NCBI GenBank assembly: GCA_030745875.1
Contig: JASLNT010000031.1
Span: 1 to 64,000 of the forward strand
From: Phycisphaerae bacterium
GTDB taxonomy: Bacteria; Planctomycetota; Phycisphaerae; SM23-33
Reading direction: 5' to 3'
DNA: 64,000 nt
Positions 1 through 8,252 of this stretch are shown here, piece after piece; within the stretch, counting starts at the first letter, position 1, and each line of letters starts with the position of its first letter. The position numbers and the translations under genes were made by a program. The notes beneath the pieces are model-generated. The model was not told the origin of the DNA. It did no database searches and saw nothing but the letters and a program-made list of their open reading frames with translations.

Positions 1-447
1 CAGCATCGCGGCGGCGGCGCCTCACACGCTCGCGGGTCGAGATCTTCGCAGGCTCGCGGCGGGTCCAGAGAGGAATTCATCAAGAAGATGCATGAAGCAA
101 TGCGCGCCAAGATGAGCCAAAACCGTAGCTCCGGATCTTCACAAGCCCGCGGTAAATCCAGCGGACACGGTAGAGGCCATAGAGGTCACTCCGGGCACGG
201 TCGGTCACATCGCGGCCCGAGCGCCAGTTTCGGACGCGGCGGACCCCAGCGCGGTCCCAAGCCCAGCTTCGGACGCGGCGGGTTCCAGCGCGGTCCCATG
301 TCCAGCTTCGGACGCGGCGGATCATCGCAACGCGGACGCGGCGGATTCCAACGCGGTCCCATGTCCAGCTTTGGACGCGGCGGATCATCGCAACGCGGAC
401 GCGGGTTCCAAGGCGGACGCGGGTTCCGGGGCGGACGCGGCCGGTAA
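1..447 (+). CDS. RG-rich low-complexity protein (3' part only)
   Basis: The frame is open from the first base of the window, so this is the C-terminal 148 codons of a longer gene; the in-frame ATG at 88 is probably internal. The visible part is almost entirely Arg, Gly, Ser, Gln and Phe, with many RGG/GRGG boxes, His-Gly-rich turns and a 21-residue unit repeated in tandem near the end (283-405). Arg-Gly-rich tails are typical of RNA-binding proteins and condensate-forming tails, but no folded domain is visible, so the function is unknown. A strong intrinsic terminator follows 24 nt after the stop. The reverse strand shows long arginine-rich open frames here that only mirror the repeat. Confidence 0.75.
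   Translation, partial: QHRGGGASHARGSRSSQARGGSREEFIKKMHEAMRAKMSQNRSSGSSQARGKSSGHGRGHRGHSGHGRSHRGPSASFGRGGPQRGPKPSFGRGGFQRGPMSSFGRGGSSQRGRGGFQRGPMSSFGRGGSSQRGRGFQGGRGFRGGRGR
283..405 (+). repeat. Tandem duplication of a 63-bp coding unit
   Basis: Two copies lie side by side, 283-345 and 346-405, the second one codon shorter. Each encodes a Phe-Gln-Arg-Gly-Pro start, a Ser-Ser-Phe-Gly-Arg-Gly-Gly centre and an Arg-Gly end. The copies differ by only a few third-position changes, so the duplication is recent. A more diverged partial copy precedes them. Confidence 0.85.
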
Positions 448-471
448 TGCCTGAAACTGATTAACATTTAA

Positions 472-509
472 GCCGGCGGCGACCACAAGGTCGCCGCCGG
501 CCTTTTTTT
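472..509 (+). terminator. Intrinsic terminator of the RG-rich gene
   Basis: A perfect 13-bp GC-rich stem (arms 472-484 and 489-501) with loop ACAA is followed by seven T. Polarity fits the plus-strand gene ending at 447. It also separates that gene from the convergent minus-strand gene ending at 530. Confidence 0.93.
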
Positions 510-529
510 GTCGAAGTCCTGCTAACCGT

Positions 530-1207
530 CTACGAGTCGGTGTCAGTCGTAACAGCCCGCCTAAGGGCAAAGCGTCGGAACTCACCTTCCGTACCATAGG
601 TCGCAACGCCCAGCGGACGGACGGGCTCCTGCTGCGGCCAGATCGTAAAGCGATGATCCTTGATCTCCTGATCGATTATCTTCTTGTCGTCGAGGAACAC
701 GCGGATACGCCCGCCGGTCACCTCGACCTCTATGAAATACCATTTATTCTGTTTGAACTCGATATACTGGGTCGTATCGTTTTCAATCGCCGACATGTCG
801 TCTATGTTCGACAAGCCAACCGCCCCGCCGCCCCATCCGCCGAGAATCAGAGAAACATAGCTGTCGTTGATCGGAAAAGTCAGACCGCAGAAGAAGTCCG
901 AACCTTTCGTCCGCCTGGCCTCAAGCGAGATCACGTAATCGTTCCTGAGCGTCTTGCCCGCCCACTGCACGCCCGTCAGATCACTACCGGCGCCCAGAAT
1001 CATCGATCCGCCCTTTACGCTAACCTTTCCGGGCGCGTCAAAGTAGTCTTCGGTCAGCACGTTCCAACCGGTGAGGTCCTTACCGTTGAACAGTTCGGCC
1101 TGAAGACCGGGCTCAAGGCTCATGATGTCCGGGGCCGTGGCGCATCCAAGCGACATGCCCAGTATTGCGATCACCGCGACGTGTGGTACAAGTGTTGTCA
1201 TTCTCAT
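530..1207 (-). CDS. DUF1080 (3-keto-disaccharide hydrolase family) lipoprotein
   Basis: A 225-residue exported lipoprotein. A hydrophobic stretch ends in a lipobox with Cys22, followed by the hallmark start of DUF1080 domains, LFNGKDLTGW (residues 39-48), then a beta-rich concanavalin-like body. DUF1080 domains are assigned to 3-keto-disaccharide hydrolases and related sugar-binding folds, are very abundant in planctomycetes, and act in the envelope on carbohydrates. The ATG at 1207 was chosen because GGAG lies about 9 nt upstream; the frame stays open further upstream but there overlaps the mutase gene. It lies 14 nt after the phosphohexomutase gene, so the two are probably co-transcribed. 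The substrate is unknown. Confidence 0.88.
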   Translation of the reverse strand: MRMTTLVPHVAVIAILGMSLGCATAPDIMSLEPGLQAELFNGKDLTGWNVLTEDYFDAPGKVSVKGGSMILGAGSDLTGVQWAGKTLRNDYVISLEARRTKGSDFFCGLTFPINDSYVSLILGGWGGGAVGLSNIDDMSAIENDTTQYIEFKQNKWYFIEVEVTGGRIRVFLDDKKIIDQEIKDHRFTIWPQQEPVRPLGVATYGTEGEFRRFALRRAVTTDTDS

Positions 1208-1221
1208 CGTTTTCTCCAATC

Positions 1222-2706
1222 TCAGGCGCGCCAAGCTTCCATAACCGCCAGGCACGCGTCGTTCAGTTCCACCGCTCGCTCGGGCGTGTCGGCTTCGTTG
1301 TAGCAGCGGAATTCCGGTGCGTTTCCCGAGGGGCGCAGGTGGATCACTTCGGCGTTGTCGAACGTGGCGCGCAACCCGTCGGTGGCGTCGATGTCGACAA
1401 CCGTTCCGCATAGACGCCCGAACGCATCTTCAAATGCTCCTGCCCCGCCGTCACTGAATTCCGCCAGTTTCGCCTTCGATGTCTCTGTCGGAAACTCCTT
1501 CAGGCGGTTGGATGCGGTGAACCGCTGCGGTAAGTCGCCCAGCAGTTGCGATATCGTTTTCCCCTCCCGTATCGAAAGCAGGATTACGGACACTATCGGC
1601 AGCACGGCATCGCGGGTCGGTAGTGCGCTCAGCGTTTTCCCATCATTCGTTATGTCCGAATTAGTCAGAAACCCGCCGTTTGCCTCGTAGCCGACTACGC
1701 ACTTACCGCCCACCGCGCCGGCTTGGACCATTCCGGCGATGACGTAAGGCGAGCCGATCCGCGTACGAATCACTTTTTCAAACAGCTCACATTTTTCGAC
1801 CGCGCTGTTGCAGCTTACGGGTGTGACCACCGCATCGGCTCCGAGATACGCCGCACACAGAATCCCCAACACGTCGCCGCGCAGCCAGACGCCCGCCTCG
1901 TCGCTTATCAGCGGACGATCTGTGTCGCCGTCGGCCGACGCTATCGCATCAAAATCGTTTTCTCCGGCCCACTGGCGTGCAAGCTCGACATCCTCCGGTC
2001 GGATAGCCTCAGTGTCGACCGGAATGAACGTGTCAGAGAATCCGAGCTTCGTCACCTCGGCGCCCAAACCGGTGAGAATATCATACAGAAGCTCACGCCC
2101 GACACTGGAGTGCTCGTACAAACCAATCGCCTTGCCCGCCAGAGCGCTGGAGCCGAAGAAGTCCACATACCGTGAGACATACAACTCAGACGCCTCGCTC
2201 GTCACAGCGGGAAGTTCAAACGGTTCGGTCAACATCCCGCCCTCATCGAACAGCTCTGAATCGAACGATATCTCCTGAGCTTTTATCCCCGCTTCGTCCG
2301 TCTTGGTGATTTCGCCGTCGCTGCGGTTGTACTTGATTCCATTGCGGTCGTCGGGAATATGACTGCCCGTGACCATCACAGTCGCCGCACCCTTGCCCAG
2401 CCCGTAACTCGCCACGGCCGGAGACGGCAGCTTGCCCGTGTTAATCACGGTGTAATCCAGATCACTAACCGCCCGCCCCGCCGCAGCCATGATCCGATCC
2501 GTACTAGGCCGCAAATCCCCCGCAATCGCAACATCCGCCCCGGGCGAGATCATACCATCGCTCGCCAGATGCTTCAGAAAAGCGGCAGTATAAACGTAGC
2601 AGACCTCATCAGTCATCGCCGTCGCCAGCCCGCGAGCCCCGCTCGTGCCAAACTTAACACCGCTGGACTCCATCAACTCATCAACACGAATCGTCTTCTC
2701 AGCCAT
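1222..2706 (-). CDS. Phosphoglucomutase/phosphomannomutase family protein
   Basis: An alpha-D-phosphohexomutase of 494 residues, the usual length, which interconverts hexose 1- and 6-phosphates in the cytoplasm. All four family loops are visible. They are the phosphoserine loop VTGSHIP (Ser115), the metal loop DGDTDR (259-264, normally DGDGDR), the sugar-specificity loop EANGG (341-345) and the phosphate-binding loop RPSGNAPEFR (458-467, normally RPSGTEPK). The ATG at 2706 is preferred over an in-frame GTG at 2721 because a GTGAGG ribosome site lies just upstream. Loop variants mark a divergent subfamily, so glucose versus mannose specificity cannot be read. It is followed closely by the DUF1080 gene. 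Confidence 0.92.
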   Translation of the reverse strand: MAEKTIRVDELMESSGVKFGTSGARGLATAMTDEVCYVYTAAFLKHLASDGMISPGADVAIAGDLRPSTDRIMAAAGRAVSDLDYTVINTGKLPSPAVASYGLGKGAATVMVTGSHIPDDRNGIKYNRSDGEITKTDEAGIKAQEISFDSELFDEGGMLTEPFELPAVTSEASELYVSRYVDFFGSSALAGKAIGLYEHSSVGRELLYDILTGLGAEVTKLGFSDTFIPVDTEAIRPEDVELARQWAGENDFDAIASADGDTDRPLISDEAGVWLRGDVLGILCAAYLGADAVVTPVSCNSAVEKCELFEKVIRTRIGSPYVIAGMVQAGAVGGKCVVGYEANGGFLTNSDITNDGKTLSALPTRDAVLPIVSVILLSIREGKTISQLLGDLPQRFTASNRLKEFPTETSKAKLAEFSDGGAGAFEDAFGRLCGTVVDIDATDGLRATFDNAEVIHLRPSGNAPEFRCYNEADTPERAVELNDACLAVMEAWRA

Positions 2707-3023
2707 CGTCGTATACCTCACCGGGCCGCATCAGCCGTAATTAGATGAACTCGAATCACCGTCACCAAAGCATACACTCCCCAATCAACTCTGTCAGCCC
2801 CGCACTACGAACGATCACAAATCTTCGAACATCCCCTTCCACAACACAAAGCACAACTCACGCAATCTTTGACACTATTATCCAACTGTTCTGGCGTTTA
2901 TGGGGCGTCTTGTATACAATGTAACAAGTACTGATTTTCGCTGTTCACAAGAACGAATGAGGCAATAGAGTGAGCCGATCTGAGCGATTCGGCTTGGCGC
3001 TTGTTCCAACAGGAAGGGAGCTG
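2707..3023. other. Divergent intergenic region
   Basis: It separates the minus-strand mutase from the plus-strand protease and should hold promoters for both. An AT-rich TATACAAT (2913-2920) is a possible -10 for the protease, but no good -35 sits at the right distance. Start of the protease is set by AGGAAGGGAG at 3011-3020. Nothing else is recognisable. Confidence 0.4.
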
Positions 3024-4043
3024 ATGATGGAAACTGAGAGGCATTTCGTTATAGCATTGGCGGTTCTGGCGATAGCGTCAGCGTCTGCGTTGGGCGGGAC
3101 GATCCGAGACGACCGGACCGACAGCCAGTATCTGACGCTCGGGGCAAACTACGACAACGTCGGACGGATAATTGTCAACACGCCGACGGCTAGCTACCTC
3201 GGTTCGGGAACGCTGATCGCGCCGAACTGGGTGCTGACGGCCGGTCATATGGTGGATGATATTATCTCGGGCACGGTGACTTTCGGCACGGCACAGTACA
3301 CCGCCGAAAGCTGGCGGGCTCACTCCAAGTGGAGCGGCGATCTGCTCAACGGTAACGACATCGCGCTGATAAAGCTGACTACCGACGTCACCGGAGGGAT
3401 CCCCATCGCTCAACGCTATACAGGTTCCGACGAGTTCGGCCAGGTAGGCCTGGCCGTGGGATACGGCAGGAGCGGTACGGGCCTTACCGGCGCGGTGACG
3501 TCGGCCGGTACAAAACGGGCCGGTTACAACGTCATTGACGCCTACTACAGCAGGAGCCCGAAGAAGACCCCCAAGATTTTCCTGTCGGATTTTGACAATC
3601 CCGGCGACCCCGGCGACAGCGCCTACGGTTCGGACACGCCTCTGGACCTTGAATATCTTATCGCCCCCGGCGACAGCGGCGGACCGGTGTTCATCGACCT
3701 TGGCGGCGGACCTTTGCTGGCCGGCGTCAACTCGTTCGGAGCGTCCTTCGACGGAGACACCGACTCCGACTACGGTGACGTATCGGGCCATACGCGCGTA
3801 TCACAGTTCAACGATTGGATTGACGACATCCTCGCCGGCGGCGGGGGCGGGAAAGGCGGCGGAAACGGCGGGGGCGGAAACGGAGGCGGCGGTAATGGCG
3901 GGGGAAGAGGCGGTGGAAAGCCCACGCTGTTCGATACGGACATGGACATGACCGTCGACGCAATGTTTGTCCCGGAACCGACCACGCTCACCCTGCTTAC
4001 TATCGGTCTGGCCGGCGTGCTGAAACGGAGACGGAGACAATAA
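3024..4043 (+). CDS. PEP-CTERM trypsin-like serine protease
   Basis: A secreted protease of 339 residues. It has a signal peptide (about 1-24) and a trypsin-like domain with His75 in LTAGH, Asp112 in NDIALIKL and Ser218 in APGDSGGP, all in the right order. A glycine-rich spacer (about 272-298) and a C-terminal PEP-CTERM signal (VPEP, hydrophobic helix, RRRRQ) follow. PEP-CTERM tails are normally cut by an exosortase, which anchors or releases the protein at the surface; no exosortase gene is in this window. The start at 3024 has a strong ribosome site 3 nt upstream; an upstream GTG at 2970 is in frame but less likely. TAGH instead of TAAH is a common variant. A terminator follows. Confidence 0.92.
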   Translation: MMETERHFVIALAVLAIASASALGGTIRDDRTDSQYLTLGANYDNVGRIIVNTPTASYLGSGTLIAPNWVLTAGHMVDDIISGTVTFGTAQYTAESWRAHSKWSGDLLNGNDIALIKLTTDVTGGIPIAQRYTGSDEFGQVGLAVGYGRSGTGLTGAVTSAGTKRAGYNVIDAYYSRSPKKTPKIFLSDFDNPGDPGDSAYGSDTPLDLEYLIAPGDSGGPVFIDLGGGPLLAGVNSFGASFDGDTDSDYGDVSGHTRVSQFNDWIDDILAGGGGGKGGGNGGGGNGGGGNGGGRGGGKPTLFDTDMDMTVDAMFVPEPTTLTLLTIGLAGVLKRRRRQ

Positions 4044-4071
4044 TCGCAACATAAAACCAAACCCGAAAGAG

Positions 4072-4097
4072 CCCCGTCACCTGACGGGGTTTTTTTT
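4072..4097 (+). terminator. Intrinsic terminator of the protease gene
   Basis: Stem CCCCGTC (4072-4078) and GACGGGG (4083-4089) with a four-base loop, followed by eight T. Confidence 0.93.
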
Positions 4098-4496
4098 ATC
4101 GTGCGGCCGGTTGCGTATCGTCAGGGCTCAGGAGCCGGATATGACGAACCTGCGCGCCTCCCACGCTCCGGGCGGATGCGGCCGTGCTGCTTGGCGTGAC
4201 GGGAAAAGAGAACGTGAATGTCCCGTAGTTATCATGCGAGGCGGCGGTGTTCTTAAGGGGCTCCACGGACAAGTCATTCGGGCGGAAAAGCGTTGGCGAA
4301 GGAACACATTTCTCATACAGGGCAGTTCCATCGCCGATTTTAATCGATTTGGCGGGAAAATATGCGGCGTGAACGAGTTGAATTTGCCGAATGAAACAGA
4401 AGGAAACCGGCGATTCGCACATCAATGCGCCGCCGGGTCGGTTGGGCAATGGCTGCGATACAGGCAAGGACGCCAGGACTCGGAAAAGGACGCCAA
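4098..4496. other. Intergenic region without a supported gene
   Basis: About 400 nt between the protease terminator and the TPR lipoprotein. Open frames exist on both strands: plus 4111-4500 overlaps the next gene by ATGA, and minus 4096-4539 has a protein-like composition near its end. Neither has a convincing start, ribosome site or recognisable domain. A promoter for the TPR gene should lie here but none is clear. Confidence 0.4.
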
Positions 4497-5231
4497 ATGA
4501 AGACCATTGGACGTATCGGAATCGTGATCGCAGTCGCACTGTCGTTGCTGTCGGCGACGGGGTGCGAGCAGCAATGGGCCGAATGGCACAAATGGAACCA
4601 CGAGCAATGGAGTAAGCTCCGAGGCGATGAGGCTCCGGTCACAGAAGAAACCCCGATCGATCCAATCAAGAAATGTGATCTCGCGATCAAGGGCGGGAAG
4701 CTGTCTCCGGCCGCTCTGGCCGACGCATACAAGAGCAGAGCGGACGCCTACGATGACCGGGGCGAACTGAACAAGGCCGTCGCCGACTACACCGCCGCCG
4801 TCTCCCAGTATTATCCGCTGCTGGCCTCGATCCACAATAACCGAGGCGTCACCTATATGGGCAAGGGCGACCTCGACAAGGCGTATGCGGACTTCAGCAA
4901 GTCCATCGAACTGAACCCAACCAAAGCCTCGACCTACGGTAACCGAGGCATTGCATCCTGGAAGAAGGGCGAGTTCGACAAGGTCATCGCCGACTACACC
5001 AAGATGATCGAACTGGACCCCAAATCCGTCAAGGCCTACAACAACCGAGGCTCGGCCTACGAGAGGACCGGCGAGCTTGACAAGGCGATCGCAGACCACA
5101 CCAGGGCAATTGCAATCGACCCGACATACGGACCAGCGTACAACAACCGAGGCGTCGCCTACTCGAAGCAGGGCAAAAACACCAAGGCCGACGCCGACTT
5201 CCGCAAGGCCAAAGAGTTGGGCGCAGGTTGA
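4497..5231 (+). CDS. TPR-repeat lipoprotein
   Basis: A 244-residue lipoprotein: signal peptide with lipobox SATGC (Cys23), a charged linker, then tandem tetratricopeptide repeats from about residue 70 to the end. At least four consecutive repeats carry the NNRG-x-AY motif and an acidic Pro turn (ELNP, ELDP, AIDP). TPRs are protein-protein interaction scaffolds; here the protein would sit on the inner face of an envelope membrane. ATG at 4497 is chosen because the lipoprotein signal starts there; the frame remains open upstream to 4425 without a signal-like sequence. No partner can be named from the context. Confidence 0.88.
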   Translation: MKTIGRIGIVIAVALSLLSATGCEQQWAEWHKWNHEQWSKLRGDEAPVTEETPIDPIKKCDLAIKGGKLSPAALADAYKSRADAYDDRGELNKAVADYTAAVSQYYPLLASIHNNRGVTYMGKGDLDKAYADFSKSIELNPTKASTYGNRGIASWKKGEFDKVIADYTKMIELDPKSVKAYNNRGSAYERTGELDKAIADHTRAIAIDPTYGPAYNNRGVAYSKQGKNTKADADFRKAKELGAG

Positions 5232-5305
5232 TCGGCAGTCGAGCCGGAGGGCGAATGTCATCGGTCTGAGTAATCCGTCATTAGGCAAACAATGTCGCTT
5301 TGTTC

Positions 5306-5334
5306 TTGACTCCTACGACAGAATGTCGTAGAAA
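5306..5334 (+). promoter_or_regulatory. Promoter of the aldehyde oxidoreductase operon with embedded palindrome
   Basis: TTGACT (5306-5311), a 17-nt spacer and TAGAAA (5329-5334) form a good sigma-70-type promoter about 75 nt before the ferredoxin start. The spacer is filled by a perfect inverted repeat, CTACGACA-GAA-TGTCGTAG (5313-5331), that reaches into the -10. That is the usual site for a dimeric repressor that blocks polymerase. The regulator is not identified. Confidence 0.65.
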
Positions 5335-5410
5335 CTAAGAACACTGTCTTACCCCCCGCCCGGACATTGACCGGGTCGTTTGTCGGCGTTGGGGGAAAAG
5401 AGATTGGACC

Positions 5411-6136
5411 ATGAACGAAACCAACACTCAGGCGAATCAGAACGATCGCACCGGGATTTCGCGCAGGCGGTTCCTGGGGGTAACCGGGACTATCGTTCTG
5501 GTGGCCGGATCACAGTGTCGGTTGGCTGACGCGGCTGTAAAGTCGACTGAAGGAACCAAGTTCCCGCCGTCTGACGGATACATTCTGGTCGACACCAGGA
5601 AGTGTCAGGGGTGCGTTAGTTGTATGCTGGCGTGCTCTCTAGTTCATGAAGGAGTCGAAAGTCAATCGCTGTCGCGAATCCAGATTATTCAGGATGCATT
5701 CAAGGGTTTTCCCAACGATCTTACTATCGCACAATGTCGCCAATGCGTCGATCCGAAGTGCATGAAAGAGTGTCCGACGGATGCCCTTATCGTGGACCGG
5801 GCCAATGGGAATGTGCGCAGGGTCGACGCGAAGAAATGCATCGGCTGCGGAACGTGCTTCGATAAGTGCCCTCACACGCCAAGCCGCTCGATCGAAGCTC
5901 CGGACAAACGATACAAGAACAAAGACAAAGCCCGCAAATGCGATCTCTGCGCCGCTGCGCCATACCATTGGGATAAAGCCGGCGGCGGGCCGGACGGCAA
6001 GCAGGCGTGCGTTGCGGTCTGCCCCGTGGGAGCGATCAAGTTCACCAGGACAATCCCCGACCAGAACGGCGACAAAGGTTATGACGTGAACCTGCGTAAG
6101 CGATCCTGGGCGCGGTTGGGGTACCCTACGGATTAG
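5411..6136 (+). CDS. Tat-exported ferredoxin-like subunit with four [4Fe-4S] clusters
   Basis: A 241-residue electron-transfer protein of the polyferredoxin type (HycB/DmsB/YdhY-like). The N-terminus has a twin-arginine motif SRRRFLG (17-23) and a hydrophobic stretch. Sixteen cysteines form four cluster sites: Cys65/68/71/75, 109/112/117/121, 143/146/149/153 and 177/180/200/204. The aldehyde:ferredoxin oxidoreductase gene starts 14 nt downstream, so this is almost certainly its electron partner. E. coli ydhY-ydhV pairs the same two families. The Tat signal is odd: the catalytic subunit has no signal of its own, so either both are co-exported or the signal is used as an anchor. No membrane subunit follows. 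Confidence 0.9.
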   Translation: MNETNTQANQNDRTGISRRRFLGVTGTIVLVAGSQCRLADAAVKSTEGTKFPPSDGYILVDTRKCQGCVSCMLACSLVHEGVESQSLSRIQIIQDAFKGFPNDLTIAQCRQCVDPKCMKECPTDALIVDRANGNVRRVDAKKCIGCGTCFDKCPHTPSRSIEAPDKRYKNKDKARKCDLCAAAPYHWDKAGGGPDGKQACVAVCPVGAIKFTRTIPDQNGDKGYDVNLRKRSWARLGYPTD

Positions 6137-6150
6137 GAACGATTGCGCCA

Positions 6151-8244
6151 ATGAACGGCTATGCGGGCAAAATACTGAAGGTCGACCTTACACGGCGGAA
6201 AATCACCGCGATCCCGACCAGTAAGTACGAAAAGTGGATGGGCGGACATGGAATGGGGTCGGCGATCTTCTTCGACCTGGTCAAGGACAAGACGATCGAC
6301 GGATTCGACCCGGCCAATGTCGTAACCATGATGACCTCCCCGTTTTCCGGTACGCTGGTCCCGGGCGCGTCGGCGAGAACGGAAGTGCAGGGGATAGGCG
6401 TGCAGTCGTATCCGATCGGATGGTTCACGCGGAGCAATTTCGGCGGTCGGTTTGCGCCGATGCTCAAGTTCGCCGGATGGGACGGAGTGGTTATCGTCGG
6501 TAAGGCGTCGAGCCCCGTGTGGATCGACATCCGCGACGACAACGTTCAGATCCGCGACTGCAAACCGCTGGGGCTCTGGGGCAAGCTGACCTGGGACTGT
6601 CAGCAAGCGATCTGGAAATACGTAGCGGGCAAGAGTGGCAAGTACGGCGACTGGATCAGCCCTACCGGTAAGAAAGGCGGACGGACCACCCAGCACCCAG
6701 CCGTTGTCGCCATAGGACCTGCGGGTGAAAACCTCAGTCGCCTTGGATGCCTGATCCACGACGCCAGCGCCGCAGCCGGACAGGGCGGATTCGGCGGAAT
6801 CTGGGGATCGAAGAATCTCAAAGCCGTAAGCGTGATCGGAACCGGAGAGATAGCGATCAGCGATCCGAAAGCTCTGATGGCCACACGCTTGTGGCAGAAG
6901 GCCAATTACTCTTTCGATGTAGATCGCCTTAAGACCGGCGGCGGGTCGTTTGAGTTTCACGCTCCGCCGGCGGCTATCCCGATCTGGCGGGAGGGGCGTC
7001 CGAAGCGCCCGCAGCGGCCGAAAGCGTGCGTGGGATGTCATTCGGCCTGCCGGGCGAGATACGACGACACGCTGGGCAACGAAGGTTCGTGCATGGCGAC
7101 CACGTTCTACCCGTTCGCCCGCAGTCTCGACATTCAGCGGGCGTCGACCAATCTGATAAACCAGTACGGTCTGAACGCAGTCGAAATGGCTCACGGGATG
7201 GGGTATGTTCTGGGCCTGATTAGATACGGGATATTCGGTCGCGGCAAGGTCCCCCGCTGCCCGCTGGACTTCAACAAGTTCGGCAGCCTGAAGTTTGCAG
7301 AGCAGTTCGTCAAAATGGTCGCCTACGGTGACGACGGGCGAGGCAATGCGTCCCAGTTCGGTAAGGATGTCTCAGGCGGGTTCGTCTGGGCCGCGGAAAA
7401 ATGGGGGCGGAGAAAGGAGGACCTGGCCAGCGGTGTGCTGTCGTTCCCTTATTGGGGCCTGCCCATCCATAAAGAACCGCGGGCCCAGGTCTACTGGGGA
7501 TACGGTACGATCCTGGGCGATCGAGATATAAACGAACACGACTTCGACTGGCTGAAGTGGCTGGCGTCGGGGTACAAATCCAGGGGCGCCAACCCGCCTA
7601 TCCCGGCAAAGTACGCCGCAAAGTTGATAACTGACAAGATGAAGCCCTACCAGGGCGATCTGCACATGTTTGATTTCAGCGAGAGCAACATCTACTCGCA
7701 GCATATGGTCAAGCTGGTGGCGTGGCATCGTCACTATACGCGGTTCTGGAAGCAGTCAATGCTGATGTGCGACGTACGCTGGCCGGACTTCTTCAACGTA
7801 CACGCGCCCCTCGGCGTGGGTTCCACCGGAATCGCCGAGCCGAAGTACGTCAAGGCGATAACGGGCAAGGATTTCTCCTTCGAAGACGGGATCGAACTGG
7901 GCAAGAAGATATGGAATCTGGACCACGCAATCTGGACCCTGCAGGGCAGACATCGCGACATGGTTCATTTCGCCGACATCGTCTACAATAAGGTTGGAAC
8001 GGGAACCGATGTGCCCAACGCATACATGGTCGGCTGCGAGAATGGAAAGTGGGATTATTATCCCTACACCAAGCGAACGCTGAATCGAAAGAAGTTCGAC
8101 GAATTCAAAACGCTGTTCTACAAGTTCCACAAATGGGACACCGCCACCGGATACCCGACCCGCGCAGCGCTCGCGCCGCTGGGTCTGGGATACGTAGCCG
8201 ACGAGTTGGCGAAGAAAGGCAAGCTCGGCGGGCTGAAACAGTAA
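6151..8244 (+). CDS. Aldehyde:ferredoxin oxidoreductase family (tungsten/molybdenum pterin enzyme)
   Basis: A 697-residue AOR-family enzyme, oxidising aldehydes or related substrates with ferredoxin-type electron transfer. The N-terminal part carries the family sequence MGGHGMGSAIF (30-40) and the pterin-binding segments around GGRFAPMLKFAGWD. The [4Fe-4S] ligands are Cys293, Cys296 and Cys300 (CVGCHSAC) plus Cys540 (MLMCDVRWPDF), matching the Cys-x2-Cys-x3-Cys plus distal Cys of characterised AORs. The family binds a bis-pyranopterin tungsten or molybdenum site. Length is somewhat above the classical 600-620, as in YdhV-like branches. It is translated right after the Fe-S partner. Substrate is unknown. 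The downstream gene is convergent, 8 nt away. Confidence 0.93.
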   Translation: MNGYAGKILKVDLTRRKITAIPTSKYEKWMGGHGMGSAIFFDLVKDKTIDGFDPANVVTMMTSPFSGTLVPGASARTEVQGIGVQSYPIGWFTRSNFGGRFAPMLKFAGWDGVVIVGKASSPVWIDIRDDNVQIRDCKPLGLWGKLTWDCQQAIWKYVAGKSGKYGDWISPTGKKGGRTTQHPAVVAIGPAGENLSRLGCLIHDASAAAGQGGFGGIWGSKNLKAVSVIGTGEIAISDPKALMATRLWQKANYSFDVDRLKTGGGSFEFHAPPAAIPIWREGRPKRPQRPKACVGCHSACRARYDDTLGNEGSCMATTFYPFARSLDIQRASTNLINQYGLNAVEMAHGMGYVLGLIRYGIFGRGKVPRCPLDFNKFGSLKFAEQFVKMVAYGDDGRGNASQFGKDVSGGFVWAAEKWGRRKEDLASGVLSFPYWGLPIHKEPRAQVYWGYGTILGDRDINEHDFDWLKWLASGYKSRGANPPIPAKYAAKLITDKMKPYQGDLHMFDFSESNIYSQHMVKLVAWHRHYTRFWKQSMLMCDVRWPDFFNVHAPLGVGSTGIAEPKYVKAITGKDFSFEDGIELGKKIWNLDHAIWTLQGRHRDMVHFADIVYNKVGTGTDVPNAYMVGCENGKWDYYPYTKRTLNRKKFDEFKTLFYKFHKWDTATGYPTRAALAPLGLGYVADELAKKGKLGGLKQ

Positions 8245-8252
8245 GTGAAGTT

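Noticed and set aside
283..405. Repeats as a possible CRISPR array
   Set aside because: Units are directly adjacent, in frame and coding; there are no spacers.
4111..4500. Plus-strand open frame sharing an ATGA overlap with the TPR lipoprotein gene
   Set aside because: The overlap is tempting, but composition is Arg/Gly/Cys-rich noise and no start site or homology is visible.
4096..4539. Minus-strand open frame of 147 codons between the protease and the TPR lipoprotein
   Set aside because: Its last third reads somewhat protein-like, but it has no ribosome site or domain and runs into the start of the TPR gene.
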